Position numbers and translations under genes: made by a program | Notes under the pieces: model-generated | Databases searched by the model: none | What the model saw: the letters and a program-made list of their open reading frames with translations, nothing else | Told to the model about the DNA's origin: nothing | DNA from: Clostridia bacterium | Lineage (GTDB): Bacteria > Bacillota > Clostridia > Christensenellales > Borkfalkiaceae | Direction of reading: 5' to 3' | Assembly: GCA_017504795.1 (NCBI GenBank) | Contig: JAFVQM010000006.1 | Location: 1 to 39,670, forward strand | DNA: 39,670 nt | Part shown: positions 15,133 through 24,959 of the stretch, one piece after another | How the letters are laid out: every line of letters begins with the position of its first letter | How positions within the stretch are numbered: the first letter of the stretch is position 1

Positions 15133-15821
15133 TGCTTGGCGTTTTAGTTAACACGTTAGCGATAGTAGTGTGTTCTCTACTTGGGTTACTTTGCAAAAAA
15201 CTAGTAACGGAAAAGATTGAAACGGTAGTTATGCAAGGTCTTGGCGTATGCGTGTTTTTAATCGGCGTTATCGACGCGATAAACCCCGTACCCGGAACGG
15301 CTGGGATTCTAGTTATAATTTTGAGTTTTACTATCGGTGGTTTTATAGGAACTTTGCTCAATATCGATAAAGGTTTTGATAAAGTAGGCGAGTTGTTACA
15401 AAAAACCTTTAACAAAAACGGTAACGACAATAAATTTTCAGAAGGTTTTACCCAAGCAACTATGGTTTTTTGCATAGGCGCTATGGTAATATACGGAAGT
15501 ATCCAGTCAGGTCTTGGCGATCCAAAAACTCTATACGTAAAAGCCGTGCTTGACGGCACCGTTGCATTACTTTTAACCGTAAAATTTGGTATAGGCGTTA
15601 TATTTTCAGCAATACCAGTACTAGTAATTCAAGGCGCTTTTGCCTTACTTTCTAGCCTTATAGGTCCGTTTTTAATGGAACAAGTACTGTTTAGACAAGA
15701 ACTTTCCGCAATAGGTGGAGTGTTCGTTATGATGATAGGTATAAACCTACTTGGCATAAAGAAATTAAACGTTGCAAATATGCTACCTGCAATACTTGGT
15801 GCGTGTTACTTTTTGTTTTAA
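15132..15821 (+). CDS. DUF554 family membrane protein
   Basis: The 229-residue protein is almost entirely hydrophobic, with about six or seven membrane helices, and matches the DUF554 (YdfK/YqgA) family. Family features seen are the N-terminal LGVLVNTLAIVVCSLLGLL, the LSFTIGGFIGTLLNID segment and the ATMVFCIGAMVIYGSIQSGL motif in the second half. Function is unknown for the family as a whole, and transport of a small solute is often guessed. It overlaps the preceding gene by one base. The next gene has its own promoter beginning within the last codons of this one. Confidence 0.85.
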   Translation: MLGVLVNTLAIVVCSLLGLLCKKLVTEKIETVVMQGLGVCVFLIGVIDAINPVPGTAGILVIILSFTIGGFIGTLLNIDKGFDKVGELLQKTFNKNGNDNKFSEGFTQATMVFCIGAMVIYGSIQSGLGDPKTLYVKAVLDGTVALLLTVKFGIGVIFSAIPVLVIQGAFALLSSLIGPFLMEQVLFRQELSAIGGVFVMMIGINLLGIKKLNVANMLPAILGACYFLF

Positions 15822-15847
15822 CAAATAAAAGTTTAGTTGCGTATAAT
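15818..15847 (+). promoter_or_regulatory. Promoter placing the dipeptidase ATG at the transcription start
   Basis: TTAACA at 15818-15823, an 18-base spacer and a perfect TATAAT at 15842-15847. The ATG of the next gene begins after only 5 more bases (15853), which is where transcription should start. Confidence 0.65.
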
Positions 15848-15852
15848 TTACT

Positions 15853-16635
15853 ATGAGATTTTTTGATTTACATAATGACTTTCCAACTAAAATTGATGAT
15901 TTTAGTTCACTAAGCATTGATACAAGCGTTGAAATTATAGGCGCGGTATATAGCGGTAATAGAACGTTTGACGAGGCAATTTCAATTGCTAAACGCGTAA
16001 AAGACTACGGCAAAAACCTTTATTTGGGGTTTGAAAATATCGGATATAAAGATTTAGACGTTGAAAAAATTATTGAATTAAAACCCAAATACGTATCATT
16101 AACCTATAACGGTGAAAATGATTTAGGTTACGGTTGTGATTACGATTTACCCCTTAAAAGTTACGGGAAAAGTGTTGCAAAATTTCTAAGCGATAACGGT
16201 ATTGTAATTGACGTGGCGCACGCGTCAGAAAAGACCGCGTTTTCGGTACTAGATATATCTAATAAGGTAATTTGTTCACACACTGCGCTAGGTTGCGTTC
16301 ATCAGCATAAGCGAAACGTTTCAAACGAACTAATTAGAGAAATAGTTAATCGTGGCGGTATAATAGGCGTAACGCTAGTTCAAGCGTTTCTAAGTGAAAA
16401 CGGCGCTACTTTATTAGATTTATATAAGCATATTGATACTTTCGTTTGTAGTTTTGGCGTTAACTCTCTTTCAATCGGTACTGATTTTTACGGTGCTAAG
16501 TATATGGCGGGGGATATTAAAGACTATAACGGGTTTGAAGCCCTTAAAAACCTTCTTGAAAGTAAAGGTTACACTGCTAGCGACGTTGATAAAATTTTTT
16601 ATCTAAATGCAAAAAATTATTACAGCGGTGTATAA
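15853..16635 (+). CDS. Membrane dipeptidase-like protein (peptidase family M19)
   Basis: The sequence has the M19 (renal dipeptidase) zinc-hydrolase pattern: DLHND at residues 5-9 (HxD ligands), YVSLTYNGENDLGYG, VIDVAHAS, a later SHTALGCVHQHKRNV with metal or active-site His residues, and LSIGTDFYG. It probably hydrolyses dipeptides, perhaps with D-amino-acid residues, in the cytoplasm, since no signal peptide is seen. At 260 residues it is shorter than typical members (310-400) but no core motif is missing. There is no ribosome-binding site, and the -10 box ends 5 bases before the ATG, so the mRNA is probably leaderless. It is a single-gene unit closed by a terminator. Confidence 0.85.
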   Translation: MRFFDLHNDFPTKIDDFSSLSIDTSVEIIGAVYSGNRTFDEAISIAKRVKDYGKNLYLGFENIGYKDLDVEKIIELKPKYVSLTYNGENDLGYGCDYDLPLKSYGKSVAKFLSDNGIVIDVAHASEKTAFSVLDISNKVICSHTALGCVHQHKRNVSNELIREIVNRGGIIGVTLVQAFLSENGATLLDLYKHIDTFVCSFGVNSLSIGTDFYGAKYMAGDIKDYNGFEALKNLLESKGYTASDVDKIFYLNAKNYYSGV

Positions 16636-16649
16636 AATTAAGATAAAAG

Positions 16650-16681
16650 CAAAAGCATTTTATTTGCTTTTGTTTTTTTTT
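16650..16681 (+). terminator. Intrinsic terminator after the dipeptidase gene
   Basis: CAAAAGCA (16650-16657) pairs with TGCTTTTG (16665-16672), extended outward by A-T pairs, with a 7-base loop and a T-run of about nine bases. Confidence 0.8.
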
Positions 16682-16724
16682 GCTAAAAAATAGAAAAAAT
16701 GACATAAAAAACTATTCTTTCCTA

Positions 16725-16753
16725 TTGAAAAATCTCAAATATTATATTAAAAT
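16725..16753 (+). promoter_or_regulatory. Promoter of the glycogen operon
   Basis: TTGAAA at 16725-16730, a 17-base spacer and TAAAAT at 16748-16753. A TATAAT overlaps at 16753-16758 but lacks a suitably spaced -35. AGGAG at 16762-16766 serves glgB. Confidence 0.65.
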
Positions 16754-16775
16754 ATAATAAAAGGAGAAAACCCGT

Positions 16776-18644
16776 ATGAAAAACGATTTACCTTGCTATT
16801 TATTCCATCAAGGCACGAATTACAGCGCGTTCGATTTTTTGGGTGCGCATTTTGCCCTTTCTAAGGAAAATAAAAAAGGCGTTGTTTTTAGGGTTTGGGC
16901 TCCTAATGCAAAAAGCGTTTCGGTAGTAGGCGATTTTAATAACTGGGATAAAACCGCGTGTGTTATGAATAAGATAAGTGACGGGGTTTACGAAGGTTTT
17001 GTTGAAAACGTGCGCGAGTACGATTCGTATAAATATGCTATAACTACTAGTAGCGATAAAATTATTTTCAAGGCAGACCCTTATGCGTTTCACTCTGAAA
17101 CTCCGCCGAGCACCGCGTCAAAGGTGTATGAACTAGACGGGTTTGAGTGGAGTGATGACGAGTATTTTACAACTCTTAAAAATAAAAATCACTTATCGTC
17201 GCCTATGAACGTTTACGAAGTAAATTTAGCGTCTTGGAAAAGAAAAGACGGCGGGGGTTATTACACTTATTGCGATTTAGAAAAAGAACTCGTTCCCTAC
17301 GTTAAAGAAATGGGATACACTCACGTTGAGTTTATGCCCGTTTCGGAATATCCTTTCGACGGATCGTGGGGGTATCAAGTAACGGGGTATTATTCTATAA
17401 CTTCTAGGTTTGGTACGCCTAAACAATTTATGTCGCTAATAAACGCCTTCCACAGTGAAGGTATAGGCGTTTTAGTTGATTGGGTTCCAGCGCATTTTCC
17501 GAAAGACGAGCACGGTCTTTTCGAGTTTGACGGTAAGCCACTTTACGAATATCAAGGAAAGGACCGTCAAGAGAACGAAGTTTGGGGCACTAGGTATTTT
17601 GACGTTGGTAGAAACGAAGTTCAAAGTTTTTTAATATCAAACGCCAACTTTTTGTTTCAAAAATTCCACGTGGACGGGCTTAGGGTAGACGCGGTTGCCG
17701 CCATGCTTTATCTTGACTACGATAAAAAGCCGGGCGAGTGGGTGCCAAACGCCTACGGCGAGAATAAAAACTTAGAGGCAATAGCGTTCTTTCATAAACT
17801 CAATAAAGAAATTTTCGGTAGATATCCTTACGCTTTGATGATAGCCGAAGAATCTACTGCAAATATAAAGATAACGGGCCCTGTACACGAGGGTGGTTTA
17901 GGTTTTAACTTTAAGTGGAATATGGGTTGGATGAACGATACCTTATCGTATATGTCAACCGATCCGCTATTTAGAAAATACCACCACAATAAACTCACGT
18001 TTTCGCTAACGTATGCGTTTTCTGAAAATTATATACTACCTATTTCGCACGACGAAGTCGTTCACGGCAAAAAATCACTTCTTGACAGAATGCCAGGGCG
18101 TTACGAAGATAAGTTTGCGGGTAATCGTGCGTTTTTAGGCTATATGATGGCGCACCCCGGTAAAAAACTTACCTTTATGGGTGAGGAGTACGGGCAGTTC
18201 AAGGAGTGGGACTACAAAGAGGGGTTAGAGTTTTTCTTAACCGACTACTCAATGCACCAAAAACTGCAAACCTTTTATAAAGAACTTAACCATTTTTATA
18301 AAACTACGCCGTCACTATACCTATTAGATAACGGGTGGGACGGGTTTGAGTGGATAGACGCGGACTTGTCCGATAAAAACTTATACTCGTTTATTAGAAA
18401 GGACGGAAAGGGAAATAACTTAGTCGTCGTTATCAATTTAAGCGGTAGTGACGACGTTGAGTACTTTCTAAAACTTCCCGAAGGGAAATATAAAGTTTCG
18501 TTTAATTCCGACCTTGTAAAGTACGGCGGTAGCGGTAAGTTTAGAAATAAAGTATTCAAAAGTGTAAAGCGTAGGAACAAAGAGAGTGGCTTTACGGTAA
18601 AATTACCCAAACTCTCGTTTATATATCTTGAAAAAATATCATAG
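16776..18644 (+). CDS. glgB: 1,4-alpha-glucan branching enzyme
   Basis: This enzyme cuts alpha-1,4 glucan chains and rejoins them as alpha-1,6 branches in glycogen. An N-terminal CBM48 domain (about residues 25-125, with VVGDFNNWD) precedes the GH13 barrel. The nucleophile is D305 in [15 protein letters not shown], the acid is E358 in MIAEEST, and the third acid is in [14 protein letters not shown], all characteristic of branching enzymes. A C-terminal beta domain ends the protein. The 622-residue length fits the family without the extra N1 module. It is the first gene of the operon, 11 bases before glgC. Confidence 0.96.
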   Translation: MKNDLPCYLFHQGTNYSAFDFLGAHFALSKENKKGVVFRVWAPNAKSVSVVGDFNNWDKTACVMNKISDGVYEGFVENVREYDSYKYAITTSSDKIIFKADPYAFHSETPPSTASKVYELDGFEWSDDEYFTTLKNKNHLSSPMNVYEVNLASWKRKDGGGYYTYCDLEKELVPYVKEMGYTHVEFMPVSEYPFDGSWGYQVTGYYSITSRFGTPKQFMSLINAFHSEGIGVLVDWVPAHFPKDEHGLFEFDGKPLYEYQGKDRQENEVWGTRYFDVGRNEVQSFLISNANFLFQKFHVDGLRVDAVAAMLYLDYDKKPGEWVPNAYGENKNLEAIAFFHKLNKEIFGRYPYALMIAEESTANIKITGPVHEGGLGFNFKWNMGWMNDTLSYMSTDPLFRKYHHNKLTFSLTYAFSENYILPISHDEVVHGKKSLLDRMPGRYEDKFAGNRAFLGYMMAHPGKKLTFMGEEYGQFKEWDYKEGLEFFLTDYSMHQKLQTFYKELNHFYKTTPSLYLLDNGWDGFEWIDADLSDKNLYSFIRKDGKGNNLVVVINLSGSDDVEYFLKLPEGKYKVSFNSDLVKYGGSGKFRNKVFKSVKRRNKESGFTVKLPKLSFIYLEKIS

Positions 18645-18655
18645 GGGGATATTTT

Positions 18656-19840
18656 ATGATTTACAAAAAGAAGTGTATGGCAATGTTACTTGCAGGCGGT
18701 CAAGGTAGTAGGCTTTACGCCTTAACTAGCAAAATCGCAAAGCCTGCCGTATCGTTTGGCGGTAAGTATAGAATTATTGACTTTCCGCTCTCAAACTGCG
18801 TAAACTCGGGCATTGATACGGTTGGCGTATTAACTCAATACCAACCGCTATTACTCAACGAGTATATCGGCAACGGTCAACCGTGGGATTTAGATAGAAA
18901 CTTCGGCGGTGTACATATACTTTCACCCTATCAAGCAAAAGAAGGTTCAGAGTGGTTCAAGGGCACTGCAAACGCGATATATCAAAACCTTTATTTTATA
19001 AAGAGATATAACCCTGAGCACGTTTTAATACTTTCGGGCGACCACATTTATAAAATGGACTATTCTAAAATGTTACAGCGCCACATAGAAACCAACGCTG
19101 ACTGTACTATCGCAGCGCTTAAAGTTCCTATGAGCGAAGCGTCGCGCTTTGGTATATTAAACGTTAACGAAAACGGCGAGATTTACGAGTTTGAAGAAAA
19201 GCCTAAAAAACCTAAGTCGGACTTGGCGTCGATGGGCATATATATCTTCAAGGCGGAAAAACTTTACAAATACCTTGAAGAAGACGAAAAGTTAGAAGGC
19301 AGTAGAAACGACTTTGGTGGGGACGTGTTGCCACGTATGTTATCGCTTGGCGAAAAGATGATGAGTTACGAGTTTTCAGGATACTGGAAAGACGTTGGTA
19401 CGATATCTTCTTTATACGACGCGAATATGGACCTTCTCGGCGACACGCCAAACTTCCAAGTGGACGAAAAGTCGTGGATAATTCGTTCTAGAAACCCGAT
19501 AGCGCCACCGCATTACGTAAGCGATAAGGCAAGGGTAGTAAATAGCGCGATAGTATCTGGTTGTGAAATTGCTGGAACGGTAGAAAACTCCGTGCTTTCT
19601 CACCACGTTGAAATCGAAGAAGGCGCGATTGTAAAAAACAGTATTTTATTTGCGGGTGTTAAAATTTGCAAAAACGCCGTCGTTGAAAACGCAATTATTG
19701 CAGAATACGCAGTCGTTGAAGAGGGTGCTACCGTCGGCGCAATAACTGACGATAAAAAAATCACCGTACTTGGCGGTGGTTACACGGTTAAAAAAGGCTC
19801 GAAAATAGAAGCGGGCGAAATCGTTGAAGGAACTTTATAA
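18656..19840 (+). CDS. glgC: Glucose-1-phosphate adenylyltransferase, catalytic subunit
   Basis: GlgC makes ADP-glucose from ATP and glucose-1-phosphate, the committed step of bacterial glycogen synthesis. The nucleotidyltransferase core shows [16 protein letters not shown] (the pyrophosphorylase loop), [32 protein letters not shown] and FEEKPKKP. The C-terminal third has hexapeptide-repeat character (left-handed beta-helix). Length (394 residues) is typical. An AGGGGGA ribosome-binding site overlaps the end of glgB. It is paired with glgD, as in Firmicutes where the two form a heterotetramer. Confidence 0.97.
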   Translation: MIYKKKCMAMLLAGGQGSRLYALTSKIAKPAVSFGGKYRIIDFPLSNCVNSGIDTVGVLTQYQPLLLNEYIGNGQPWDLDRNFGGVHILSPYQAKEGSEWFKGTANAIYQNLYFIKRYNPEHVLILSGDHIYKMDYSKMLQRHIETNADCTIAALKVPMSEASRFGILNVNENGEIYEFEEKPKKPKSDLASMGIYIFKAEKLYKYLEEDEKLEGSRNDFGGDVLPRMLSLGEKMMSYEFSGYWKDVGTISSLYDANMDLLGDTPNFQVDEKSWIIRSRNPIAPPHYVSDKARVVNSAIVSGCEIAGTVENSVLSHHVEIEEGAIVKNSILFAGVKICKNAVVENAIIAEYAVVEEGATVGAITDDKKITVLGGGYTVKKGSKIEAGEIVEGTL

Positions 19841-19851
19841 GGGGGTAGAAT

Positions 19852-20964
19852 ATGAACGCGTTAGGATTAGTATTTTCAAATATACACGACAATAACGTTC
19901 CTGAACTCACTCAGGAAAGAACTATGGGTTCAATTCCCTTTTTAGGTAGATATCGCCTTATCGACTTTGCGCTTTCAAACCTTGTAAACTCGGGCGTAGC
20001 AAAAGTGGGGCTTATAACTAAAAGTAACTACCAGTCGCTTATGGACCACGTTGGTTCGGGTAAGGACTGGGACTTGGCGCGCCGTCGCGGTGGTTTACAT
20101 ATACTTCCGCCTTTCGGTCTTAAAGACAACGTTTTATACAGCACTCGTTTAGAAGCGCTTAGGGGTGCAAAAAACTTCCTTGCTCGTTCTGACGAAGAGT
20201 ACGTTGTTATGACCGATTGCGACAACGTTTGCGTAATGAATTTTGATAAAATTTTAACCGAACACAAGGCAAAAAACGCGGATATTACGCTAGTTTACGT
20301 TAAAAAGGACGCGAACGACGTCAAAGACGTTTTGAGTAAAATGATAGTGTCTACCGCCGATAACGGCAGGGTTACTGATATATCTTTTGCTCCGAGAGTT
20401 CAAGGCGAAATAAACTTATACACCAACGTTTGCATACTTAAAAGAACGCTACTTCAAACCCTTATTGCCGACGCTTTCTCGCACGGCTACAATCATTTTG
20501 GGAAAGACGTTTTAGTTAGAAACGTAAATTCGCTTAGAATTTTCGCACACGAGCACAAAGGTTATTTTGTTGCGCTTAATTCGCTTCAAAGTTATTATAA
20601 AGAATCGCTTAAATTCCTTGATAAAAGCGTTCGTGACGAAATATTTAAGAAAGTTGATGTCTACACCAAGGTTAAAGATAGCGCGCCAACTCGTTACGGA
20701 GCAAGCGCAGTAGTTAAAAACTCGCTTATTGCCGACGGTTGCGTGATAGAAGGCACGGTAGAAAACTCTATAATCTTCCGTGGCGTTAAAATAGGTAGGG
20801 GCACGGTAGTTAAAAACTCTATCTTAATGCAAGGCACTATTACGGGCGAAAACGTTTCGCTAAACTCAATAGTGGCGGATAAAAACGTAGTTATCAAAGA
20901 TAGGCGCGTATTATCGGCTTGCGAATCGCTACCGTTTTACATTAGTAAAAACATTATAGTTTAG
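19852..20964 (+). CDS. glgD: ADP-glucose pyrophosphorylase regulatory subunit
   Basis: GlgD is the non-catalytic paralogue of GlgC found in Firmicutes, where it modulates the activity of the GlgC/GlgD complex. The fold is conserved (RYRLIDFALSNLVNSGV, VMTDCDNV), but the GGxGxRL pyrophosphorylase loop is missing: the N-terminus reads LGLVFSNIHDNN instead. The 370 residues end in hexapeptide repeats (VIEGTVENSIIFRGVKIGRG). AGGGGG precedes the ATG, 11 bases after glgC. It ends in TAG. An 86-base gap with a hairpin separates it from glgA. Confidence 0.95.
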   Translation: MNALGLVFSNIHDNNVPELTQERTMGSIPFLGRYRLIDFALSNLVNSGVAKVGLITKSNYQSLMDHVGSGKDWDLARRRGGLHILPPFGLKDNVLYSTRLEALRGAKNFLARSDEEYVVMTDCDNVCVMNFDKILTEHKAKNADITLVYVKKDANDVKDVLSKMIVSTADNGRVTDISFAPRVQGEINLYTNVCILKRTLLQTLIADAFSHGYNHFGKDVLVRNVNSLRIFAHEHKGYFVALNSLQSYYKESLKFLDKSVRDEIFKKVDVYTKVKDSAPTRYGASAVVKNSLIADGCVIEGTVENSIIFRGVKIGRGTVVKNSILMQGTITGENVSLNSIVADKNVVIKDRRVLSACESLPFYISKNIIV

Positions 20965-21001
20965 TCCTTGATTAGGGCTTTAACAAATATTAAAAAGATT
21001 A

Positions 21002-21037
21002 GCAAGTCAAATAAAGGTTATGATTATTTTTACTTGC
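21002..21037 (+). repeat. Imperfect hairpin in the glgD-glgA gap
   Basis: GCAAGT-C-AAATAA (21002-21014) can pair with TTATTT-TT-ACTTGC (21024-21037) around a 9-base loop, leaving an internal bulge. No T-run follows, so it is not a standard terminator. It ends about 2 bases before the AAGGAG of glgA and might affect mRNA stability or initiation. Confidence 0.5.
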
Positions 21038-21050
21038 CTAAGGAGTTAAA

Positions 21051-22517
21051 ATGAAAAAGTCTACGAGTAAAACTGTTAAAATTCAAAAGAAAAAGAGTGT
21101 TTTGTTCGTTGCTAGCGAAGCAAACCCCTTTGTTGGGACGGGCGGTCTTGCCGACGTTATAGGTTCACTTCCAAAAGCGCTTGCAAAAGGCAAGAAGTAC
21201 GACGTTAGGGTGGTAGTTCCACTATATAAAGACTTTGCTTTTTCCAAAGACGAACTTACGTTTTTAGGTAGTTTTAACGTTGAACTTTCTTGGAGAAATC
21301 AATACTGCGGTGTGTACGAATATAACTTAGAAGGTGTAAAATTCTACTTTTTAGATAACGAATATTATTTTCTTCGCGACGGTTTGTACGGCTTTTACGA
21401 CGACGGCGAGCGATTTGCGTTTTTCTCAAAAGCGTCGTTATCTCTTATGAGATTTTTAGATTTTTATCCGGACGTTTTGCACGCACACGACTGGCAGTCG
21501 GCGTTAGCGGTAATATATCTTAAAACCCTTTATCGCTACGACTACGGCTATGATAAAATTAAAACGGTATTTACTATTCACAATATCGAATATCAAGGAA
21601 AATACGGTAAAGACGTTTTAGGTGACGTTTTTGGGCTTAGTGACGAGTATTATTCTTCGCTCGAATACGACAACTCTGTAAACTTACTTAAAGGCGCTAT
21701 GGTTTATTCGGATATCGTTTCAACCGTTAGCCCAACGTACGCTAGCGAAATAAAGTACGACTATTTTTCTCACGGGCTATCCCCGATTGTGTCTTCCGTT
21801 TCGCATAAAACCGTTGGTATTTTGAACGGAATTGACCAAAAACTATATAATTCCGCGCTAGATAAACACCTATTTTCTAACTATGATGAAACCGATTTAA
21901 GCGGTAAAAAAGTATGTAAGAAAGAACTTCAAAAAATGTTAGGACTTCCCGAAAAAGAAGACGTTCCCGTTATTGCAATGATAACTAGGTTGGTCGGGCA
22001 CAAAGGGGTAGACCTTCTAAAATGCGTTGTTGACGATTTGCTTTCTGAAAACGTTCAACTAGTAATACTTGGTAAAGGCGAAAAGCAGTACGAAGAATTT
22101 TTCAAAAAAGTTCAAGACGAATACTCGTCTAAATGCAGGGCGGTTATTGCATACAATAAGGACTTATCGTCAAAAATTTATTCGGGGGCGGATATTTTTT
22201 TGATGCCGTCTAAATCTGAACCGTGTGGTCTTTCGCAAATGATAGCGTGTAGATACGGCACGATTCCCGTAGTTAGAAAAACGGGCGGTCTAGCCGATAG
22301 TATTACACCCTATAACGTAGACAGAAAGGGCGGTAACGGGTTTAGATTTGATACCTACAACGCTCACGAAATGCTTTACGTTTTGAAAGATGCAATATAT
22401 ACCTACGGTGATAAAGAAGTTTGGAATAAACTAATATCTTGTGCTATGACGACTGATTTTTCTTGGAATAAATCGGCAAAAGAATACGAAAAACTATATA
22501 AAAATTTAATTGACTAA
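21051..22517 (+). CDS. glgA: Glycogen synthase (ADP-glucose dependent, GT5)
   Basis: GlgA transfers glucose from ADP-glucose to the growing alpha-1,4 glucan. The GT5 features are SEANPFVGTGGLADVIGSLP at the N-terminus, DVLHAHDWQSAL, TIHNIEYQGKYG, GILNGID, and the C-terminal catalytic PSKSEPCGLSQMIACRYGTIPVVRKTGGLADS. In the N-terminal ADP-glucose loop the usual lysine of KTGGL is replaced by Gly29 (VGTGGL). A basic extension of about 15 residues (MKKSTSKTVKIQKKK) precedes the normal start. AAGGAG supports ATG 21051. Length (488 residues) is normal. Confidence 0.95.
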   Translation: MKKSTSKTVKIQKKKSVLFVASEANPFVGTGGLADVIGSLPKALAKGKKYDVRVVVPLYKDFAFSKDELTFLGSFNVELSWRNQYCGVYEYNLEGVKFYFLDNEYYFLRDGLYGFYDDGERFAFFSKASLSLMRFLDFYPDVLHAHDWQSALAVIYLKTLYRYDYGYDKIKTVFTIHNIEYQGKYGKDVLGDVFGLSDEYYSSLEYDNSVNLLKGAMVYSDIVSTVSPTYASEIKYDYFSHGLSPIVSSVSHKTVGILNGIDQKLYNSALDKHLFSNYDETDLSGKKVCKKELQKMLGLPEKEDVPVIAMITRLVGHKGVDLLKCVVDDLLSENVQLVILGKGEKQYEEFFKKVQDEYSSKCRAVIAYNKDLSSKIYSGADIFLMPSKSEPCGLSQMIACRYGTIPVVRKTGGLADSITPYNVDRKGGNGFRFDTYNAHEMLYVLKDAIYTYGDKEVWNKLISCAMTTDFSWNKSAKEYEKLYKNLID

Positions 22518-22525
22518 GGAGATTT

Positions 22526-24958
22526 ATGATTACGGCTAAAATGACGGTAAAAGACGCTGAAACCTTACTTTCAGGCAAACTTTCAAGATATTTCGGCGTT
22601 ACTTTTCAAGAGGCAACCGAAGAGCAAATGTATAAGGCGGTTGCAATGTCTGTAAGGGATATTTTGCTTGAAAAGAGAAAGAACTACAACTACAAAGTTA
22701 AAGAGGCAAAAGGCAAAAGAGTATACTACCTTTGTATGGAATTTTTGCTTGGTAGAACGCTCAAAAACAGCGTTTATAACCTAGGACTTGAAGAAACTTT
22801 TGAAAGCATTTTATCTTCAAAGGGCTTTTCGCTTGAAAACCTATACGAACTCGAACCCGACGCTGGGCTTGGCAACGGCGGTTTAGGTAGGCTTGCCGCT
22901 TGTTTTATGGACGGGCTTGCCTCGTGTGACTATCCCGCAATGGGTTATTCAATCCGCTACGAATACGGGCTATTTAAGCAAAAAATAGTAGACGGTTGGC
23001 AAATGGAACTTCCCGACGTTTGGCTCCCCGGTGGCGAAGTTTGGCTTACCCAACGCCTTGATAAGACTTTTAAGGTAAAGTTTGACGGTAAAGTCGTTGA
23101 AACTTGGACGGAAAACGGTATGAAAGCGGAATTATACGATTGCGTTGAAGTTGAAGCCGTTCCTTACGATATGATGATATCGGGTAAAGATAGCGAAGCC
23201 GTTTCAGTTTTAAGGTTGTGGGCTGCACGCGCTGGGCATAAGTTCGATATGAACTCCTTTTCAGAAGGCAATTATATGCAAAGTATGAAAGAAAACAGCG
23301 AAGCGGAACTTATAAGTAAGGTTTTATATCCTTCGGATAACCATTTTGAAGGTAAGTCGTTAAGGCTTAAACAACAGTATTTCTTAGTTTCTGCTTCACT
23401 TCAAAACATACTTTCCGACCATATGTCTCGTTACGGCACGCTTGACAATCTTCACGAAAAGGCGGCAATTCACATAAACGATACTCACCCCGCGCTTTGC
23501 GTACCTGAACTTATGCGCCTTTTGATGGACGAATACGGTTACACTTGGGATACCGCTTGGTATATGGTAACTAACACCGTAGCGTACACCAACCATACCG
23601 TTATGCCCGAGGCACTTGAAAAGTGGAGTGAAGACCTTATCGAAAGAAGATTGCCTAGAATTCACTCGATAATTAAAGAAATTAACCAACGCTTTTGCGG
23701 TGAAATGTGGAATTTATTCCCAGGCGACTGGAACAAGATTGAAAGAATGTCCATTTTAAGTCACGGTCAAGTTAGAATGGCTAACTTATCGGTAGTGGCG
23801 TCGCACAAGGTAAACGGCGTTTCGGCGCTTCATAGTGACATTATAAAAAACAGTATTTTCAAAGATTTTTATTCGGTAACGCCTAATAAGTTCACTAACG
23901 TTACTAACGGTATCGCGCATAGAAGATGGCTTTGCCAGTCTAATAAAGAACTATCGTCGCTAATTACCGACCTTATAGGCGACGGATTTATTAAAGATGC
24001 AAGCGAACTTGAAAAGTTAAACGCCTTTACTAGCGATAAAGCGGTGCTTAAAAAACTTGGCGAAATTAAAAAGATTAAAAAAGAGCAGTTTGCAAACTAC
24101 GTTTCAAAGAAAAAGGGTATAATAATTAACCCCGAAACGCTTTTTGACGTTCATGCAAAGCGCCTTCATGAATATAAGCGCCAACTCCTTAATGCTATGA
24201 ACGTTATATCTATATATAACGACTTGCAAGAAAACCCCGACCTTCCTATCCTTCCTAAAACGTTTATCTTTGCGGCAAAGGCTGCGCCTGGATATTATTT
24301 TGCTAAGCAAATTATCAAACTTATTTGTTATTTGAGCGAAGATATCAACAAAAATCCTAACCCCAAAATTAGAGAGAAGTTAAAAGTTGTTTATCTTGAA
24401 GACTACAACGTAACTCTCGCTGAAAAACTTATGCCGTCTGCGGAAGTTTCCGAGCAAATTTCAACCGCGGGTAAAGAGGCGAGCGGAACGGGCAATATGA
24501 AGTTTATGATAAACGGTGCTTTAACGCTTGGCACGCTTGACGGTGCTAACGTTGAAATGAGCGAGGCGGTTGGCAGAGATAATATTTTCATTTTCGGTTT
24601 AGAAACCGAAGAAGTCAACGCGCTTTGGAAATCGGGCTATAATTCTAGCGAATTCTATAATAATAACTTAAAACTTCAAAAGGTAATAGAGTCACTTAAA
24701 CGCGGATATAACGGCGAAAGTTTTTCAATGATTGCAGATTATTTGTTAACTAGTAACCCCGTTGCTGACCCGTATATGTGCATGGCGGACTTTAACGACT
24801 ACCAAATGGCTCGCCATAACCTAGAAGAAGTTTACAAAGATAAAATGCTTTGGGCTAAAAAATCACTTATCAATATTGCAAGTGCAGGTAGATTTGCGGC
24901 GGATAGGGCGATTAGAGAATACGCTGACAATATTTGGAACTTAAAAGTAATAAAGTAA
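22526..24958 (+). CDS. glgP: Glycogen phosphorylase
   Basis: This PLP-dependent GT35 enzyme releases glucose-1-phosphate from glycogen chain ends with inorganic phosphate. Conserved features are LEPDAGLGNGGLGRLAACFMDG, NDTHPAL, HAKRLHEYKRQLLN and EASGTGNMKFMINGALTLGTLDGANVE, whose lysine (GNMKF) holds pyridoxal phosphate. Length (810 residues) is normal for bacterial GlgP. AAGGAG precedes the ATG, 8 bases after glgA. Having synthesis and breakdown in one operon implies control at the enzyme level, for example through GlgD. Confidence 0.97.
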   Translation: MITAKMTVKDAETLLSGKLSRYFGVTFQEATEEQMYKAVAMSVRDILLEKRKNYNYKVKEAKGKRVYYLCMEFLLGRTLKNSVYNLGLEETFESILSSKGFSLENLYELEPDAGLGNGGLGRLAACFMDGLASCDYPAMGYSIRYEYGLFKQKIVDGWQMELPDVWLPGGEVWLTQRLDKTFKVKFDGKVVETWTENGMKAELYDCVEVEAVPYDMMISGKDSEAVSVLRLWAARAGHKFDMNSFSEGNYMQSMKENSEAELISKVLYPSDNHFEGKSLRLKQQYFLVSASLQNILSDHMSRYGTLDNLHEKAAIHINDTHPALCVPELMRLLMDEYGYTWDTAWYMVTNTVAYTNHTVMPEALEKWSEDLIERRLPRIHSIIKEINQRFCGEMWNLFPGDWNKIERMSILSHGQVRMANLSVVASHKVNGVSALHSDIIKNSIFKDFYSVTPNKFTNVTNGIAHRRWLCQSNKELSSLITDLIGDGFIKDASELEKLNAFTSDKAVLKKLGEIKKIKKEQFANYVSKKKGIIINPETLFDVHAKRLHEYKRQLLNAMNVISIYNDLQENPDLPILPKTFIFAAKAAPGYYFAKQIIKLICYLSEDINKNPNPKIREKLKVVYLEDYNVTLAEKLMPSAEVSEQISTAGKEASGTGNMKFMINGALTLGTLDGANVEMSEAVGRDNIFIFGLETEEVNALWKSGYNSSEFYNNNLKLQKVIESLKRGYNGESFSMIADYLLTSNPVADPYMCMADFNDYQMARHNLEEVYKDKMLWAKKSLINIASAGRFAADRAIREYADNIWNLKVIK

Positions 24959-24959
24959 A

